From NCBI GenBank assembly GCA_034508935.3, contig CM067446.1, positions 54,942,121-55,006,120 of the forward strand: a stretch of 64,000 nt of DNA, in the 5' to 3' direction. Origin of the DNA: Berghia stephanieae (Eukaryota; Mollusca; Gastropoda; Nudibranchia; Aeolidiidae). How positions within the stretch are numbered: the stretch's first letter is position 1; the number at the start of each line of letters is the position of its first letter. This document shows positions 13,701 through 25,344 of the stretch, in pieces. The notes under the pieces are model-generated. The model had not been told where the DNA came from, did no database searches, and was given only the letters and a program-made list of their open reading frames with translations. The translations under genes and the position numbers were made by a program.

Positions 13701-14428
13701 TGAATACCCCATACCAACGAGCACACATCAGTAATAAGATTCTGCGTAATCTACTCTCTATTATAATCACTAATCAAACATGTGAATTAGAAAATTAATC
13801 ATACCCATTACTTTTTCTAACAAGTTGAAGAGGACAGCACTAACCTTAATACCTTTGGCTTGCAAGCAAGTACCTTGGCAGTCAATTGGCTAGTGAACAC
13901 TTGCGCAACTAGTAGAGCCATTTAACTGGCTTTTTGTTTGCTTTGCCTCACCTACGGAACAGATCTCAGGATTCCTTATTACAGTTTGATAATCAAGAAC
14001 TGGGCAGTGATTATAATCTTCCGCAGATCTGCTGAATTCTGGGACTTTGGGATTTTCTCAGAAATTTTCTGCTGATTTTGCCGTGTCAAACATTTCCCTC
14101 TGATAAAAGCTCAGATCAAGTGGTGGATCCGTGAAAAAAGTTACCATAATGTCTTCTGTCATATTTTGACACCTGTGCTCAGTTGCATGAATTTTGGTGA
14201 CACTCCCATTTTTATGGCATCAATCTAGGCAAACTAGCGCCAGATGTCAAAATTGAGACAAGGCAATGGATGGTCGAAAAGGAAGTGGGTGGAGAGGGGG
14301 TAAATGAGTCTAGATTTTATTTGTCATCAGGTCAAGAGTAGTACGTAGTACAGTTATAGGTTTGTTTAAAAAGATATTTATTATAACTTCCCCCTAATTA
14401 GGAAAAAAAAGCCCCATCAATTAAACTA

Positions 14429-14515
<87 letters not shown>

Positions 14516-17500
14516 CTTTCTCTCTCTTCCACTTTCTTTTTCTCTCTCACTCTTTCTTTGTCCCTCTCTCTCTTTCTGTTTCTCTCTTTCTATCTTTCAT
14601 CATACATCTGGTTATAGAGAGATGATATTTATATGTTATAATTATAAGGGCTGCTCAGCTTAGTTTATTATTTTTACTTTTGTTTTTACAATGTTTAACA
14701 ATTTAAATTTATAAAAGGTACTTGAGACTTATTTGTAAGATCCCTAACCACTGGGATGCAGTAACAAGAGAAAACAAACAAAAACAGATACTTTTGACCA
14801 AAAGTTAATTTTATATCTCTTGAATAGAAGGTATTTAAAAAAAAATCATTTTAAGGAAAGAATTCATTATAAATTTACATATAGTAAGTTATATCTCTAC
14901 TATCAATAAATATACACTAGAAGATGTAATATATACGAAACTATGATATTTTATATTATGATTTTTTAATGTTTTTTTTATTGTCTCTAGTAACCAATTT
15001 ATAACTTCCGCCTAGGGGTACTTCACAGTAAGCGCGGTCGTTAATCTACCGGGGCACGACCAATCCGGCATGTCACGTGTTGTGTTTCTGTCTTCCATGT
15101 ATACTTTCAGTGGACTTGTTAGCTCAGTGGCGTCCATCTCTCCGAGCTAGGTTTTGAAATCAGAGATTTCCTTCTTTTAGATGGACTACCAGTCAAGGTT
15201 AAGAGCTCCATCTGCCCTTTTTTCTTTCTTATCGATGTTCTACCACTATAGATGGCTGGAAAAAGTCAGCTTTGTCAAGAACTTTAACCCACTCCACATC
15301 GCAACCGTTATTGGTTTCTCCAAACTTTCTGAAATGACATTTTATTCTGGTCCTGAAGTTTAGAGAGGTTGCAGTCTATTACAATAAATCATATTATGAC
15401 TAAAAACAACAATAATGATAATGATGGCATACAGCTTTTATGGAAAACATTTTTATAACAAGTTAAATTAAATATGCTTGGTAACATTAATTAATATTTT
15501 CATATATTTTTCACCCAAGTATATAATACTGAAATTATTATTGTATAATTAATTTTCAACAATAAAATAAAGTTTTAAAATTTAGAGAATAAGGATGAAT
15601 ATAAGTCCCCAGTTGAGATTTTTGTAGAAGAATGAGTAATAATGATAAGATATATTTTTTAAAGATGCGACAGACTTTTATATATGCAGTTATTTCTTCC
15701 CATTTTCATGAGATTTTGAAATAACCTTTTAATTGTTTAGTGTGGTAAATGCATTAACATTTACCTAGTTTAGATACTCATTGCCAGTTACAGTACAGTA
15801 CAATTCTTTTGGTAATAATTTTTTTTTTTCAGGCACAACCGAGATGACAGGGGAAAATGAACAGGGATCATGGTCAGTGAATGTCTCTTACTGGATAAAA
15901 GCTTGGGTTAAAGGATCGGATTCCATTAAGGTATTCAAGAATTATTTATTTATGTCAATTGTTATTATTCAGCTTTTGGTATTTAAGTTGAATTTTAAAA
16001 GAACCTTACATTGAAAATAGCAATAAAGAAGTCTTGTCAAAAGGACAATGAAATATTGTTTAAAATGAATAACTTTACAGAAAGTGAAATTTAAAAAAAA
16101 TTAGAATTTAGAAATAACCAATTTATTTTAAAAAGGCCAAATCTCGAAATATTCATTGTTTGGACTGGTTTTTTTTGGACAGATGTCTGAACCATTCTTA
16201 ATTCTTTATCTATTTATACATGGACAGAACATAATGTTCTATCAAGTTTTATGATGAGATAGTAGCTCTACCTCTTTGTCTACTAATATTTAGTTTGGTG
16301 CAGTGATTAGCTATTTGGTGTCATATCAAAGAGACCAAGACAAAAAATAGGAGTTAAAATGTACTAGACAATTAGATCATTTTGGGTGACAATTTTGTCA
16401 ATGGAACATCTTTTTAAAAAGGTTATCCACACATCATGCACATCAGAACATGATCTGCTTATAAAGTAAAACTGCATTTATTCCATATCTGCATCGAATG
16501 TTTGGCATTCTTAAAAGGGGAGATTACGTTTTTGATGGCGCTTACTAAAAGTCATATGTTGACAACCTATGATTTAGTCCCTACATATTCATATTTAAAA
16601 GGCTGATAACCAAACACAGATTTTTGGCATAATTGTTGTTAAAATGAAGAATATTTAGGTGTGGGTTTGAGTTAGATCATAATAATTTGTGTTAATGGAA
16701 TTGTAAAAAATACACATAGGTTAGTCAATGAGAAATTTTACCAGCTCTCTCTTTATTGCCTTTTCATTTCTTTTGTTCTTGATCTCAATCGTTTAAACGC
16801 TGCATCAGGATGTTTACTTGTCTTCGATTGCAGGATGTGCAACCGGTTGTGATTTACCAGTGTCAGGCAATCGATTTACAAGAGAGTCACGCAGGAACTG
16901 CAAAATCTGTCACATTTGAGATTAAACGATTTGGCTTTGGGAGTAAAATGATCCACCTAACAGTAAAGTATGTATTATTCTATAATTAAATTAATGTACA
17001 GAGTCATGATGATTATAAATAAATACTTCATTACATGATGAGGGCTTTTTGTACTTGTCAGAATAAAAGACCAAAACATAGTTTCCTCTCATTTAATTTT
17101 GACGACATGAAAATACATAAGTATGATTACTGAATGTCTCCTCAAAGTCTCTGTCACACATAATAGTGTTTTCATGATTTCTGATGCAAGAGATTAAAAT
17201 TGAAAAGATGTTGCAGCTCCTTCCTATTGAATATGGATGCCCGGAGATGCTCTATCATTCTAATTAGTTTATGGATATCGACCCAATCACATTTAGATTA
17301 TTGCTTCAAAGAGCTTTGCAATGTGAGGTATTATGTGGCTATATGTATCAAAGTTGTTATCTCGGGGAAGATTATTAACATAAATTCATATAATTCATCT
17401 GATAAGTGTTTATTTAACTTTAACTATATGTTTCATTGCATACCCTCCCCAGCTATTTCTTGTAAGAGATTTTGTGATTATTTGTGACCTCATCAATTTT

Positions 17501-20500
17501 CATAGAATGGACTAGATGAGGCAAATGGAGTTTAAAGTCAAAAAATTCAAAAAATCAGAATAAGAAAATTAAATTGCTTTTTTTTTTTGTTTGTTTTTTG
17601 TTCATTTTCATTATTGGTCACATATACACAGATCTGTAATTCTCAGGCAATTGCCTGAAATCAGACAATCCATTATTCTCTCTCTCTCTCTCTCTCTGCC
17701 ACCATTGTCATTGAAGTATATAAGCCTAGTGCAAAGCAGTCGTCCTAGGGTTTCTTTTCTTCTATAGAGTTGCTCAAGATCCAAGGATTTTTTTTTTATT
17801 AGGGTTAGTTAGAGGTCGTAACAAAGGTCCTGGGTTTTTGTTTTTCCTATTAGGGTTAGTTAAAAGTAACTACAAGGTTTTCATACTGTCTATACTGCAA
17901 AGCCAGATTAAATTATGCTACAAAGGGACTCGCATGTCTCCAAAAGCAATAACATTAAGTTTGGGAAACCAGTCCTTGCCAGCATCATTCATTAAAAAAA
18001 CCCGAAAGGAATGCAGAATGTTTAAATTCTTTTCATGTGTGCAAGCAAGGGTACAATATAACTTGGACCATTTTCTCTATCATGGATTTTTATAGATAAT
18101 TTCATATTCTAAGTTTGTTCCCGAATATTTTGACAGATGAAGATTGGAGATTTTATATTTCTAATACTGCAATTAAACTAAGAGTAAATGTCTCAATACT
18201 GAGGCAAAGCTTATTTTGCTTACTTATTCCTTAATTTTTTTGTTGGCTTAAATCTACAAAAAACTCTTACTGTGCTTACTGTGTTTTGATCACTAAAATA
18301 AGCAGAAGTAAGTCAACTATCCCTTCCTTTTTGCTCAGACAGGCTAAATGATTTGTGAGTGCTAACAATATTCTTTTAAAAGCATATTAGATTGAAACAT
18401 CTAACAGGATGTTTGACATGTCATACTATTATCAATTTCTGCTGAGGTCATGGATGGTTGAAATAAATTTTCAGACAATTTAGGAAAATACAATATACAG
18501 GCTTGTATAGAGTTGATTCCTGATAAGGTATCAAAGCATGTGTTATTCTTTTTCTGTATATCTCAGACTTGTTGAAAACTACAAGGCAAGTGGATTGAAT
18601 TCTCAGCTTCGATTGATTGTGACTAATGACTCCAAAATCATTGTATCTGGTATAGATATCAAGGTAAAGACAAATGATTCATGTACTTCTCAAGAATACT
18701 AATGCTCTCACTTTTGTATGTTGATGGTGAACACATTTGTGGATTAGAGAATACCACACTGAAAAAATCTCTGATAACACTGATATAGTTTTTTTTCCCG
18801 TGTGTGTGAGAGAGGACGTTGCTTGAGAAATTGCCACAATTACTTTTAAAATTGATAGATTTATGCTTTTTTTTTTTAACACTAGAATTAGAAATATATG
18901 AAAAACAACAGATTCTTGATAATTGTAAATTAGACAAAATAAGTTTTTCTTCCTTTAGCATGAAAATTTTCGACTTTTTCAGAATAACATGTGGCTATCT
19001 TACCCTTCACACTTGCCAAAGCAAATGTTATTTTATTATTTTTAAAAATATATAGCCCATTTACTGTTATTTATATTGATGCAGTATATGACTAGGTTTG
19101 AAAAAAAGGTGTACTAATCATGCCATGATTGTCCAACCACTGGATGAAAGGCTCATTATTGACTAGTATAGACTTTGACTAGTATAGACTTTGACTAGTA
19201 TAGGCTGAGTCAAAACACTGGACCTTCAGAAACTGAAAGCGAAATCTGCTGATTTGTTTTTCTGATTTGTTTGTTTCAGCTGAAAAGACATTTGAAATTT
19301 GCTTTTCAAATCAAAGACTGTGATAGTGTCACTCTGGCCCCTGCTATGATGACAGACGGAAAGGACAGAATTGAAATATTACCCGAGTCTGGTCCTTACC
19401 TTGTTTACTCAATGAGTGGATGGTCTGATTCTGTCATGTCTAAATTGTAAGTCAAAAATGAGGTATGATGCAAACAAAAAAAAAACAATTATGTAATCAG
19501 ACGCTTGATCATTGCCGATATTCCCATTACTTCCCTGTGATGTGCACATCGTCTGCAACACAAACTACTACTGTTACGAATAAGTTCTACAGGAATTATC
19601 GAGTTCAACCACTCAACTTCATCTTTGCATGGTGAGTAGTCCTTCAGAGCCATTGACCTATGGAGCTGGAGTTTATCTGGTTTCTATAGCATGAAACAAG
19701 CAATTGCTTGCTACCCTTTGGTATGGACGCTGGTCTATCGCAAAGTACTTTCCACCATATCTAACAGAACCAGTTGCCCAATCACTGCTGGATGGACAGG
19801 GGGGGGTGGATGTGTCAGAAAAAATCTAGACTGCACCAAGAATTGATCTTGGTCGCTTTGCGTGTGAATGTAAGTGGAAATGAATTATGCTTTTTGTCGC
19901 TCTTAATTCAAAATTTTCTCAAGATATTAGATACTGTATTTGTATCTTCACTTGAATTTTAAAAAAGAATAAACAAGCGAGGCTCTAACCCACGACCTTC
20001 CGATCCGAAAGCGAGTGTCATACCACTAGGCGGGTGGTTGGATGGGAGCATCACCCTTGAATCATATACCTATGATGTTCGCATGGGTGTACGATCCGAT
20101 AGTGATGTCGTTTCTTCTTCTCTTTACTAGCCTATCCTGCTTCTTTGGTTTGTGATTGTATTTTTGACAGGGGATATTTTTTTTCCTGTAAATCCTCTGC
20201 CTGTTTGTTCTTGGTTATTTATAATTTAGCTTATGATATCTTAAGGTTATGATTTTGATTGACATTTGTACTATTTTTGTTAGATTGCTTGTTTTTTTGT
20301 TTCAGCGGTCTCTCATATAACCTCAATTGTGTTGGAAGAGACCTAAAGCAACAAACATACAAACAAAAAATCATACCACTAGACCACATAGCCATACTAA
20401 CATGGTCTCTTCCAGGGTTATGCATAAACTGTCATTCTCCTAATAGGGGTTCACCTCTCCAAATCTGCTTTAACTGAATTGTGTTACTTCAGCCTTGTGT

Positions 20501-22981
20501 TTTGAGAGAGTTGTCATTCAATTAAACTTGAGACCCACAACAAAAGAAAGAATAGAGGCCCAGCAGTATATTGTTTGAGGAAAAGGATTTCTTCTGAAAT
20601 ACAATAAAGAAGCAAGTAGACAAACAATCAGGATCACACAACAGCACGGAAGAAAGGGATTGACAAAGAAAGTAGAAATATTCCTAAAGCAACAGCACTG
20701 TGTACATAATGCATTATAATGGTCGATTGAAGACATTCTTATTCCGACAGGCTTTCTTTTGATTATGTGTAGTATAATTAGCGTTGATCGTGTACTGTGT
20801 TAGGGCTTAATCTATGTTATGCGCCCAGAGCCCTCCTGATGAAGGGATGTTTGGCGCACTATAAATCTATACCATTATTATTATTATTAAAATTTATGAC
20901 TAATAAAACAAGAGGCAGAGACAGATTCTGTTGATAATACAAAAATGAACAAGATAAATTTTTTTACGTTGGACAATACATTATATTTATGATTTATGAT
21001 ATCAAACAATATAATACTTGGAACAATGAATTCATTAAAAATCAATTGGCGGACTAGCACAAAGTTCCCACCACATATGATATCAGGGTGAAGAACACAA
21101 CTTAACTGACTAGCTCCTGGGTTCGAACCTAGTGGACCAAATTGTCTGCTGATTTGACCACAGGCTGATAGGCCCATTACAATTTACAAGGATCTGTGAT
21201 TGGTTGTTTCAAATGATAATAACAAACAACCAAGAGCAACTGACAATGGGGTCAAAGGTAGCAATAATAATCTCTAAATCCTAACATTTTTATTGTAATA
21301 GGAAGTTAATTAGGATGTTATGACGGTATCATATATGTGGCCTCCTGCATCAACCCTAGATTATATTGGAATGGACTAACTAAATGAAGAAAAATGAGTT
21401 AAAAGTAAAATGATCTGAATTGGGAAGTTTTAGCTTTTTGAAGTTTTAAGAAATAGAACTCGCTCTCCTCACCTAAGACATTTATTTCAAATCAAATGCA
21501 TGCATTAAGCGTAAAGATCAGTTTTAATATCTGGTCCACCCTAAAGTAGTGCTGTTTTGAGAAGACTGGTCACATATTCTTATTAGTTAGAATATAAGAT
21601 ATTGTACTGATTTTGTTTAATTATTTTTTTTTTTTATATTGACAGTGTCAGTGGTGGACTTGACCATTTGCAGATTCCTCTTGTGGAGAAAAATATGAAA
21701 GGGGATAGAGTTAACCTTCCGCCATCAGTCGAAGGGAAAACTTTCAAGGTATCTACATTAATTTATTTTTAAAAGAATCATTATGTAGTTATTTTTGGTT
21801 TTGATATGAGTTTTTCTATATTGTTTTGTTTGACTGTTTGTATCCTGCTTTGTTTTTAAAAAAGAATTTTGGTGGGTCTTCGTTTTTTTGTCAATCATAT
21901 TTTTCTATTCAGTTTTTTCTCTTATGAGCTAACAAAAATGGAGTTAGCTCGGATTTTAATGATTAATTGGAGTGTTCAAATTATTCGAATGTTTAATTTT
22001 CTTAATTTTATTTTAAAGATTAGGTATGGTTTGGATGTGTCAGTGAGTTTCAGTAATGGCCATACAGAAACTTTAAGTCTTGTGATTCCCGGAGTTTTGC
22101 CCCAAGCAAATAAGAAGGTAATTTAAACATGCTTTTTTATTATATTTTTTTTTGGGGGGGGGGGGGGGGGGGGGGGGGGTGGCTTTATTTTTTCTGACCA
22201 ATCATTTACTACATATTCATTATGTCATACACGTTGTAAGGTATATTGATAATTTAAATTTCACAAAACATTTAAGATCTCTGATTTGAAAGATGATGAA
22301 ATAAAAAAAGAAATATTATTTTCTAATTATTAATATTATATCGTTCACCTTTGAACTGCTGTCACAATCCAGTATCTTTAAAGAATATGAGAACAGGAAG
22401 ACAGCTGAAATAATTTTGGTCATGGGGTGGATAATTTTCATACAAGATAGTATGCTCTTGTTTAAATATATTTTAATGGTTTATGTTATAGTGAATGGTC
22501 AAACCAAAACCAAAGGGACTTGGTTATCTTTGTCAAAGTATATTGAATGAAAATAATGAAAAAATGAAGGAATTTTGATGATTCATTAGCATTGCTATTG
22601 TCTTTTAGTACTTTGTTTTTCCCTAATTTTATAAAAGCTAAAGAATTAAGTTTTGTACCCGGATTTGTTTCAATCAACATTGATCACCAAATAAAAGTAA
22701 AGCTTTAATTAGTGCAAGTACACAATATGTGTGGAATATATATGGTCTAGGGTTAATGATTTCAGATTTTGGAGAATTTCTTAACAAGAACAAAGGGCAA
22801 AATTGACAACATTTTAGCAACCTATTTTAGTTGTTTATTGTGTTCGATTTTCACTGTATATGATATCAGATTTATTTCTCCTCTTTTTTTCAGTGGTCTT
22901 CTTGGAGGGCACATGATTGGCTCTTTAACTGTGATACTAAATTGTCAAGCTCTCTGTTTTCCGTCTCTGAGCAATTGTTGT
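7772..22981 (+). CDS. Arrestin-domain protein (alpha-arrestin-like), 11 coding exons, 3' end open
   Basis: Coding exons that join in phase: 7772-7836, 10258-10331, 10985-11077, 12093-12155, 15833-15930, 16834-16967, 18567-18663, 19280-19446, 21646-21748, 22019-22117 and 22894-22981, 1081 nt in all (360 residues). The ATG at 7772 is the first Met after an in-frame stop at 7724. Residues 1-35 (NKGEYLPGDSVFGAVYLRI) match the arrestin N-domain pattern 'pGe.v.G.v.l', followed by GIKITFKG, then YVFPFSFQLPNEV, the hallmark 'FPF.F.LP', and SYWIKAWVKG. The C-domain is recognised by LPPSVEGKTFKIRYGLDV. Arrestin-fold proteins act in the cytoplasm as adaptors in membrane-protein trafficking. All introns look GT-AG except the second, which appears to start GCAAGT. 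The last exon ends in phase 1 at a strong GTAAGT; no downstream exon was found, so the C-terminus (where alpha-arrestins carry PPxY) is missing. Reading on instead gives a stop at 23026. Sequence is divergent from ARRDC1-4, so no symbol is given. Confidence 0.85.
8240..8966. mobile_element. 727 bp MITE in the first intron of the arrestin gene
   Basis: The ends are GGCACTTAAATGAA and its exact inverted copy. They are flanked by the 11 bp direct repeat TACTATATATA (8229-8239 and 8967-8977), which looks like a target duplication of 9-11 bp. No coding capacity is seen. The length of the duplication would suit a Mutator-like element better than Tc1/mariner (TA), but a TA target inside an AT-rich repeat cannot be excluded. 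Confidence 0.7.
8995..9080 (+). repeat. tRNA-like SINE head
   Basis: TGGCCGGTTAAGTCATTTGC resembles an internal A box, and GTGTGTTCGAAAACCC about 45 bp later resembles a B box (GTTCGA core). This is the layout of a tRNA-derived SINE head with a Leu/Ser-like long variable arm. The cloverleaf is imperfect, so it is not called as a tRNA gene. It lies between the 727 bp MITE and the miniature LTR element. Confidence 0.35.
9170..9756 (+). mobile_element. Miniature LTR element (TRIM-like), 587 bp
   Basis: Two 148 bp direct repeats (9170-9317 and 9609-9756), about 98% identical by eye, start TGTTACAT and end ATAACA, so they have TG..CA ends. The 291 bp between them starts with TGGTGTCAGAAGTGGG, a primer-binding site complementary to a tRNA 3' end, and finishes with the purine tract AAGAAGGGAGA. 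There is no gag or pol. The flanks GTACA and CTACA agree at four of five bases. This is a terminal-repeat retrotransposon in miniature that depended on enzymes from elsewhere. The close match of its repeats means it is young. It lies in the first intron of the arrestin gene. Confidence 0.85.
10090..10155. repeat. GT-rich microsatellite
   Basis: TGTG dinucleotides run with small interruptions through this stretch, which ends about 100 bp before the second arrestin-gene exon. Confidence 0.7.
12946..13092. repeat. (TTC)n microsatellite in an intron
   Basis: An array of TTC/CTT with short phase breaks covers about 145 bp of the fourth arrestin-gene intron. The long Ser/Leu or Arg/Glu open frames over it are products of the repeat and are not genes. 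Confidence 0.95.
14431..14600. repeat. (CT)n microsatellite with decayed tail
   Basis: A pure CT array runs from about 14432 to 14511 and is followed by about 90 bp of broken CT-rich sequence. It lies in the fourth intron of the arrestin gene. Confidence 0.95.
15110..15178 (+). repeat. tRNA-like SINE head in an intron
   Basis: TTAGCTCAGTGGCG fits the RNA polymerase III A-box consensus well, and GGTTTTGAAATC about 30 bp later is a degenerate B box. The sequence cannot be folded into a good cloverleaf, so a tRNA-derived SINE head is more likely than a tRNA gene. Confidence 0.4.
19970..20050 (-). repeat. tRNA-Arg-like SINE head, minus strand
   Basis: Read on the minus strand, GCCTAGTGGTATGACACTCG is an A-box region. 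It is followed by an anticodon-arm-like CTTTCGGATCGGAAG and by GTGGGTTAGAGCCTC, a B box with one change. The order and spacing resemble tRNA-Arg. A short AT-rich body follows. It is called a SINE head because the acceptor stem is not intact. Confidence 0.45.
20150..20350 (+). repeat. Divergent relative of the hairpin-tailed retroposon
   Basis: This stretch keeps the layout of the four longer copies in the window while differing in its paired bases. The first hairpin pairs AGGGGAT (20169-20175) with ATCCTCT (20192-20198). The second pairs GGTCTCT (20307-20313) with AGAGACC (20337-20343) around a loop like 'atataacct..tgtgttg', followed by an A-rich tail. The other copies use AGATGAT/ATCATCT and GGCGCT/AGCGCC at these places. 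A minus-strand tRNA-like A box (GGTCTAGTGGTATGATT) lies just after it at about 20370-20395. Confidence 0.55.
20690..20890 (+). pseudogene. CR1/L2-like LINE 3' end with ATT tail
   Basis: One frame at about 20728-20760 reads RLKTFLFRQAF, the usual last residues of CR1/L2-type LINE polyproteins. A hairpin (GCGCC at 20821-20825, GGCGC at 20853-20857) follows and then 'actataaat', with an ATT trinucleotide tail ending near 20888. These are the marks of a heavily 5'-truncated LINE copy in an intron of the arrestin gene. Confidence 0.6.
22150..22182. repeat. Poly(G) run in an intron
   Basis: About 25 consecutive G follow a T run, 35 bp after the donor site of the tenth arrestin-gene exon. Confidence 0.9.
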
Positions 22982-24795
22982 GTAAGTCTATCAAAATTGT
23001 TCATTTTCATGCTCTTAGCCTTAACTAGATTGTTAAGTGTTCCAAAGTTATCAAAATGAGATTATTTTATTTATGCAGGATATTGCCTTTGTTCATGAAA
23101 TATGTAAAATCACATTTATTTACATTTTTAATGTCAGCTGTTTTATTGTTGTTTTGAAAAAAAAAAAATTGCAATATATTTGAAAATCAATCTCAGGCTT
23201 ATTAAGGTAATATGAAAGTTATTGAAGAATTCGGTGTAAGCTTTATCTGTTTTAAAAAATGTTTATCTTTGAGATTCATATAAGGTAGATGATAGTGGTA
23301 TTACCTTGATTATGGCTTTTCAATATGTAGGCTCTGTAAAAAGAAGTCTTTTGCAAGTCATAAGGTTAGAGTTAATCTCAGTTTTTGTAGTGTCAAATGA
23401 TTGTGACAATTGTTTAATACAATCTGGATCAGTACAAAGTTTGTTCCATCAGACTTAATAAAACCAGATATTCATTCAATCATTGCTTGATGGACATGTA
23501 GAAATAGATTTAATTACTAAATCGGCATCTTTTCTTTTAAGTCAAGTGATCTATCAACTGAGTTATCAGGATCCCTGGTAGTCTGTAAGATTGTCAATTA
23601 ACTATTCTTTACAGCGCCCTGGGAGGGTTTTTCATGTCCAGTCTTGGTTTTTCATATCTGCGGAGAGTATTTTGGGTTGTTGTTTTTTTTTTCCCCAACT
23701 CCTCTGTTTACCGAGCTGTAACTGAGTAGCTGGGTCTTTTAAATCCGGGATTAACTATTCTTGAGGTCTTATGGTTGGGTATTACTTTTTTACCTTTTTT
23801 CTTTCCCCAAATATATTGATGAAATCTAAACACATCAAAAGCGATGTTTGATTCATATTAACAAATAATCAAGCCTTTAATTTTTCTTTTTCTTAATTCT
23901 TCAATCTGGATGAATGGAAAAACAAAGATGAAGTTGAATTTAAACTCAAATTTAAGAAAGACAAATAATGTGTATGCCTGAGTTGTCTTTTGTACACACA
24001 AAGTAGACAATAGATAAGAATAAAACGCATTGTCGAATTCAGTGTTGTGTTTTGTGATAGAGAGGACATCTGAGGAAGTCGACATCATTTGTCTTAGTCA
24101 ATTAAATTGTCAACTTCTTCATTGTTTTTAGTTTTACAAGCTTCAAACAGCAACATTTGCAATTGCAGATAATAAGATTCATGCATATGCTAAGTATATA
24201 TATTTTTTTAAATTTCAGATACTGAGGCCTTTTCAAGCATGCCTAGTTTTCAGGTTCTATGAAGTGTAATTTTTTTTCCAAAGTCAGGTCAAGATCTGTG
24301 ACTGTGAAACAAAATGGAACATATTTTTGGCTCCATTGCCCATTCAATCACTAACACTCATGGTGTGCTCTGTAAATTAATCTTGCATTTCAGAAATCAT
24401 TTTATAAGATTTACATCTTTACATTTTATGGACACAATATACCTTGTTCTTTCTATGCAGTTTCAAATTAATGGACAGCTTTAATTTGATTATTACATGT
24501 ACATTTATTTGTAAGTGATCTATACTTCAAAGACGGTGAGACTCTTTTTAAAAAATACATTATGTTTTTGCAATATATAAGATTCTTATATGCCCGCATT
24601 TGAAATTTTGAACAAGTTCCCACTAATGCTGCGCATCCTTTGGAGCACACATTGGAAACGAGTTCGAAATTTCTAACGCAGGAGTTTAAGAATAACATTA
24701 TTATACTCCTTGAATGACCTCCCCTACAAAATGGTTCTTTAATTTAACGATTTGGCATTAAGAAATATCATTGTGGTCAAAATAATATTAAGCAT
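22982..24795. other. Non-coding DNA after the last supported arrestin exon
   Basis: No further arrestin exon could be identified. A possible polyadenylation signal (AATAAA) lies near 23457, which would suit the alternative in which the last exon simply reads on to the stop at 23026. Segments near 19765-19795 and 23470-23500 share 'CAATCA.TGC..GATGGACA', so a repeat is present in both. A tRNA-like A box on the minus strand (TAACTCAGTTGATAGA) lies near 23555-23570. Confidence 0.4.
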
Positions 24796-24808
24796 CAAAG
24801 TCTAATTT

Positions 24809-25330
24809 ATCCTGACCTTCCATAGTGGGCAGGGAGGTACATACTGTGTCTTCTATCCCCTTATATCTGGTTTCCAACATACTTTCTGTCTTTGTCTTGG
24901 AATGAGATTACTTGTTTTTTTCCTGGCCCTGGTTGGAGTCCTGGTGGGAGGGAAACAGTCAAATGCATAGTTATTGTTTTGGGAGATGATATTTTTTCCT
25001 TGTAAATCATCTCTCTGTTATGTATTATTATATTTGTTATTTTTAATGTATAATGTAAGCATTTGAGTGTATTCCTCTTTGTTGGATTTTGTGCTTGGGT
25101 CTGGATTAGACTTATAGGTGATCTCAAACTGAGTACATTGGTGGTATGCTCTTGGAATCTACATCTGATCCCTATTTGTTCCCAGTTCCCCTTTGTCTTA
25201 CTTTCTCTTGGGTGCTTTAATTGTAATCTATAACTTTTTACTATCCCATTTTCTTCCTTTTACTGGCGCTGATATAACCTAAATGTGTTGCAAGCGCCAT
25301 AAAACCCTTATAAACAAAAACAAAACAACA
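24809..25330 (+). mobile_element. Hairpin-tailed retroposon, copy 1
   Basis: A 522 bp copy of a family present four times in the window. It is flanked by a 13 bp target duplication CAAAGTCTAATTT (24796-24808 and 25331-25343), the mark of target-primed reverse transcription. Features in order: a GC-rich 5' hairpin (ACCTTCC..GGGAGGT), an internal hairpin AGATGAT/ATCATCT (24984-24990, 25006-25012), the 3' hairpin GGCGCT/AGCGCC (25265-25270, 25293-25298) and an A-rich tail (ATAAAACCCTTATAAACAAA). No tRNA-like promoter or open frame is evident. It is non-autonomous and presumably moved by a LINE that recognises the 3' hairpin. Confidence 0.8.
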
Positions 25331-25344
25331 CAAAGTCTAATTTT

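Noticed and set aside
15110-15178. tRNA gene
   Set aside because: The A box is good but the B box and acceptor stem are not, so a SINE head is more likely.
17200-17487. 95-codon plus-strand frame in an arrestin-gene intron
   Set aside because: There is no splice context in phase with the neighbouring exons, no domain and AT-rich codon use.
24165-24195. Possible short exon (YNKIHAYA) after the last arrestin exon, right phase
   Set aside because: It is only about 30 nt, the donor is weak, and nothing in the sequence supports it beyond phase.
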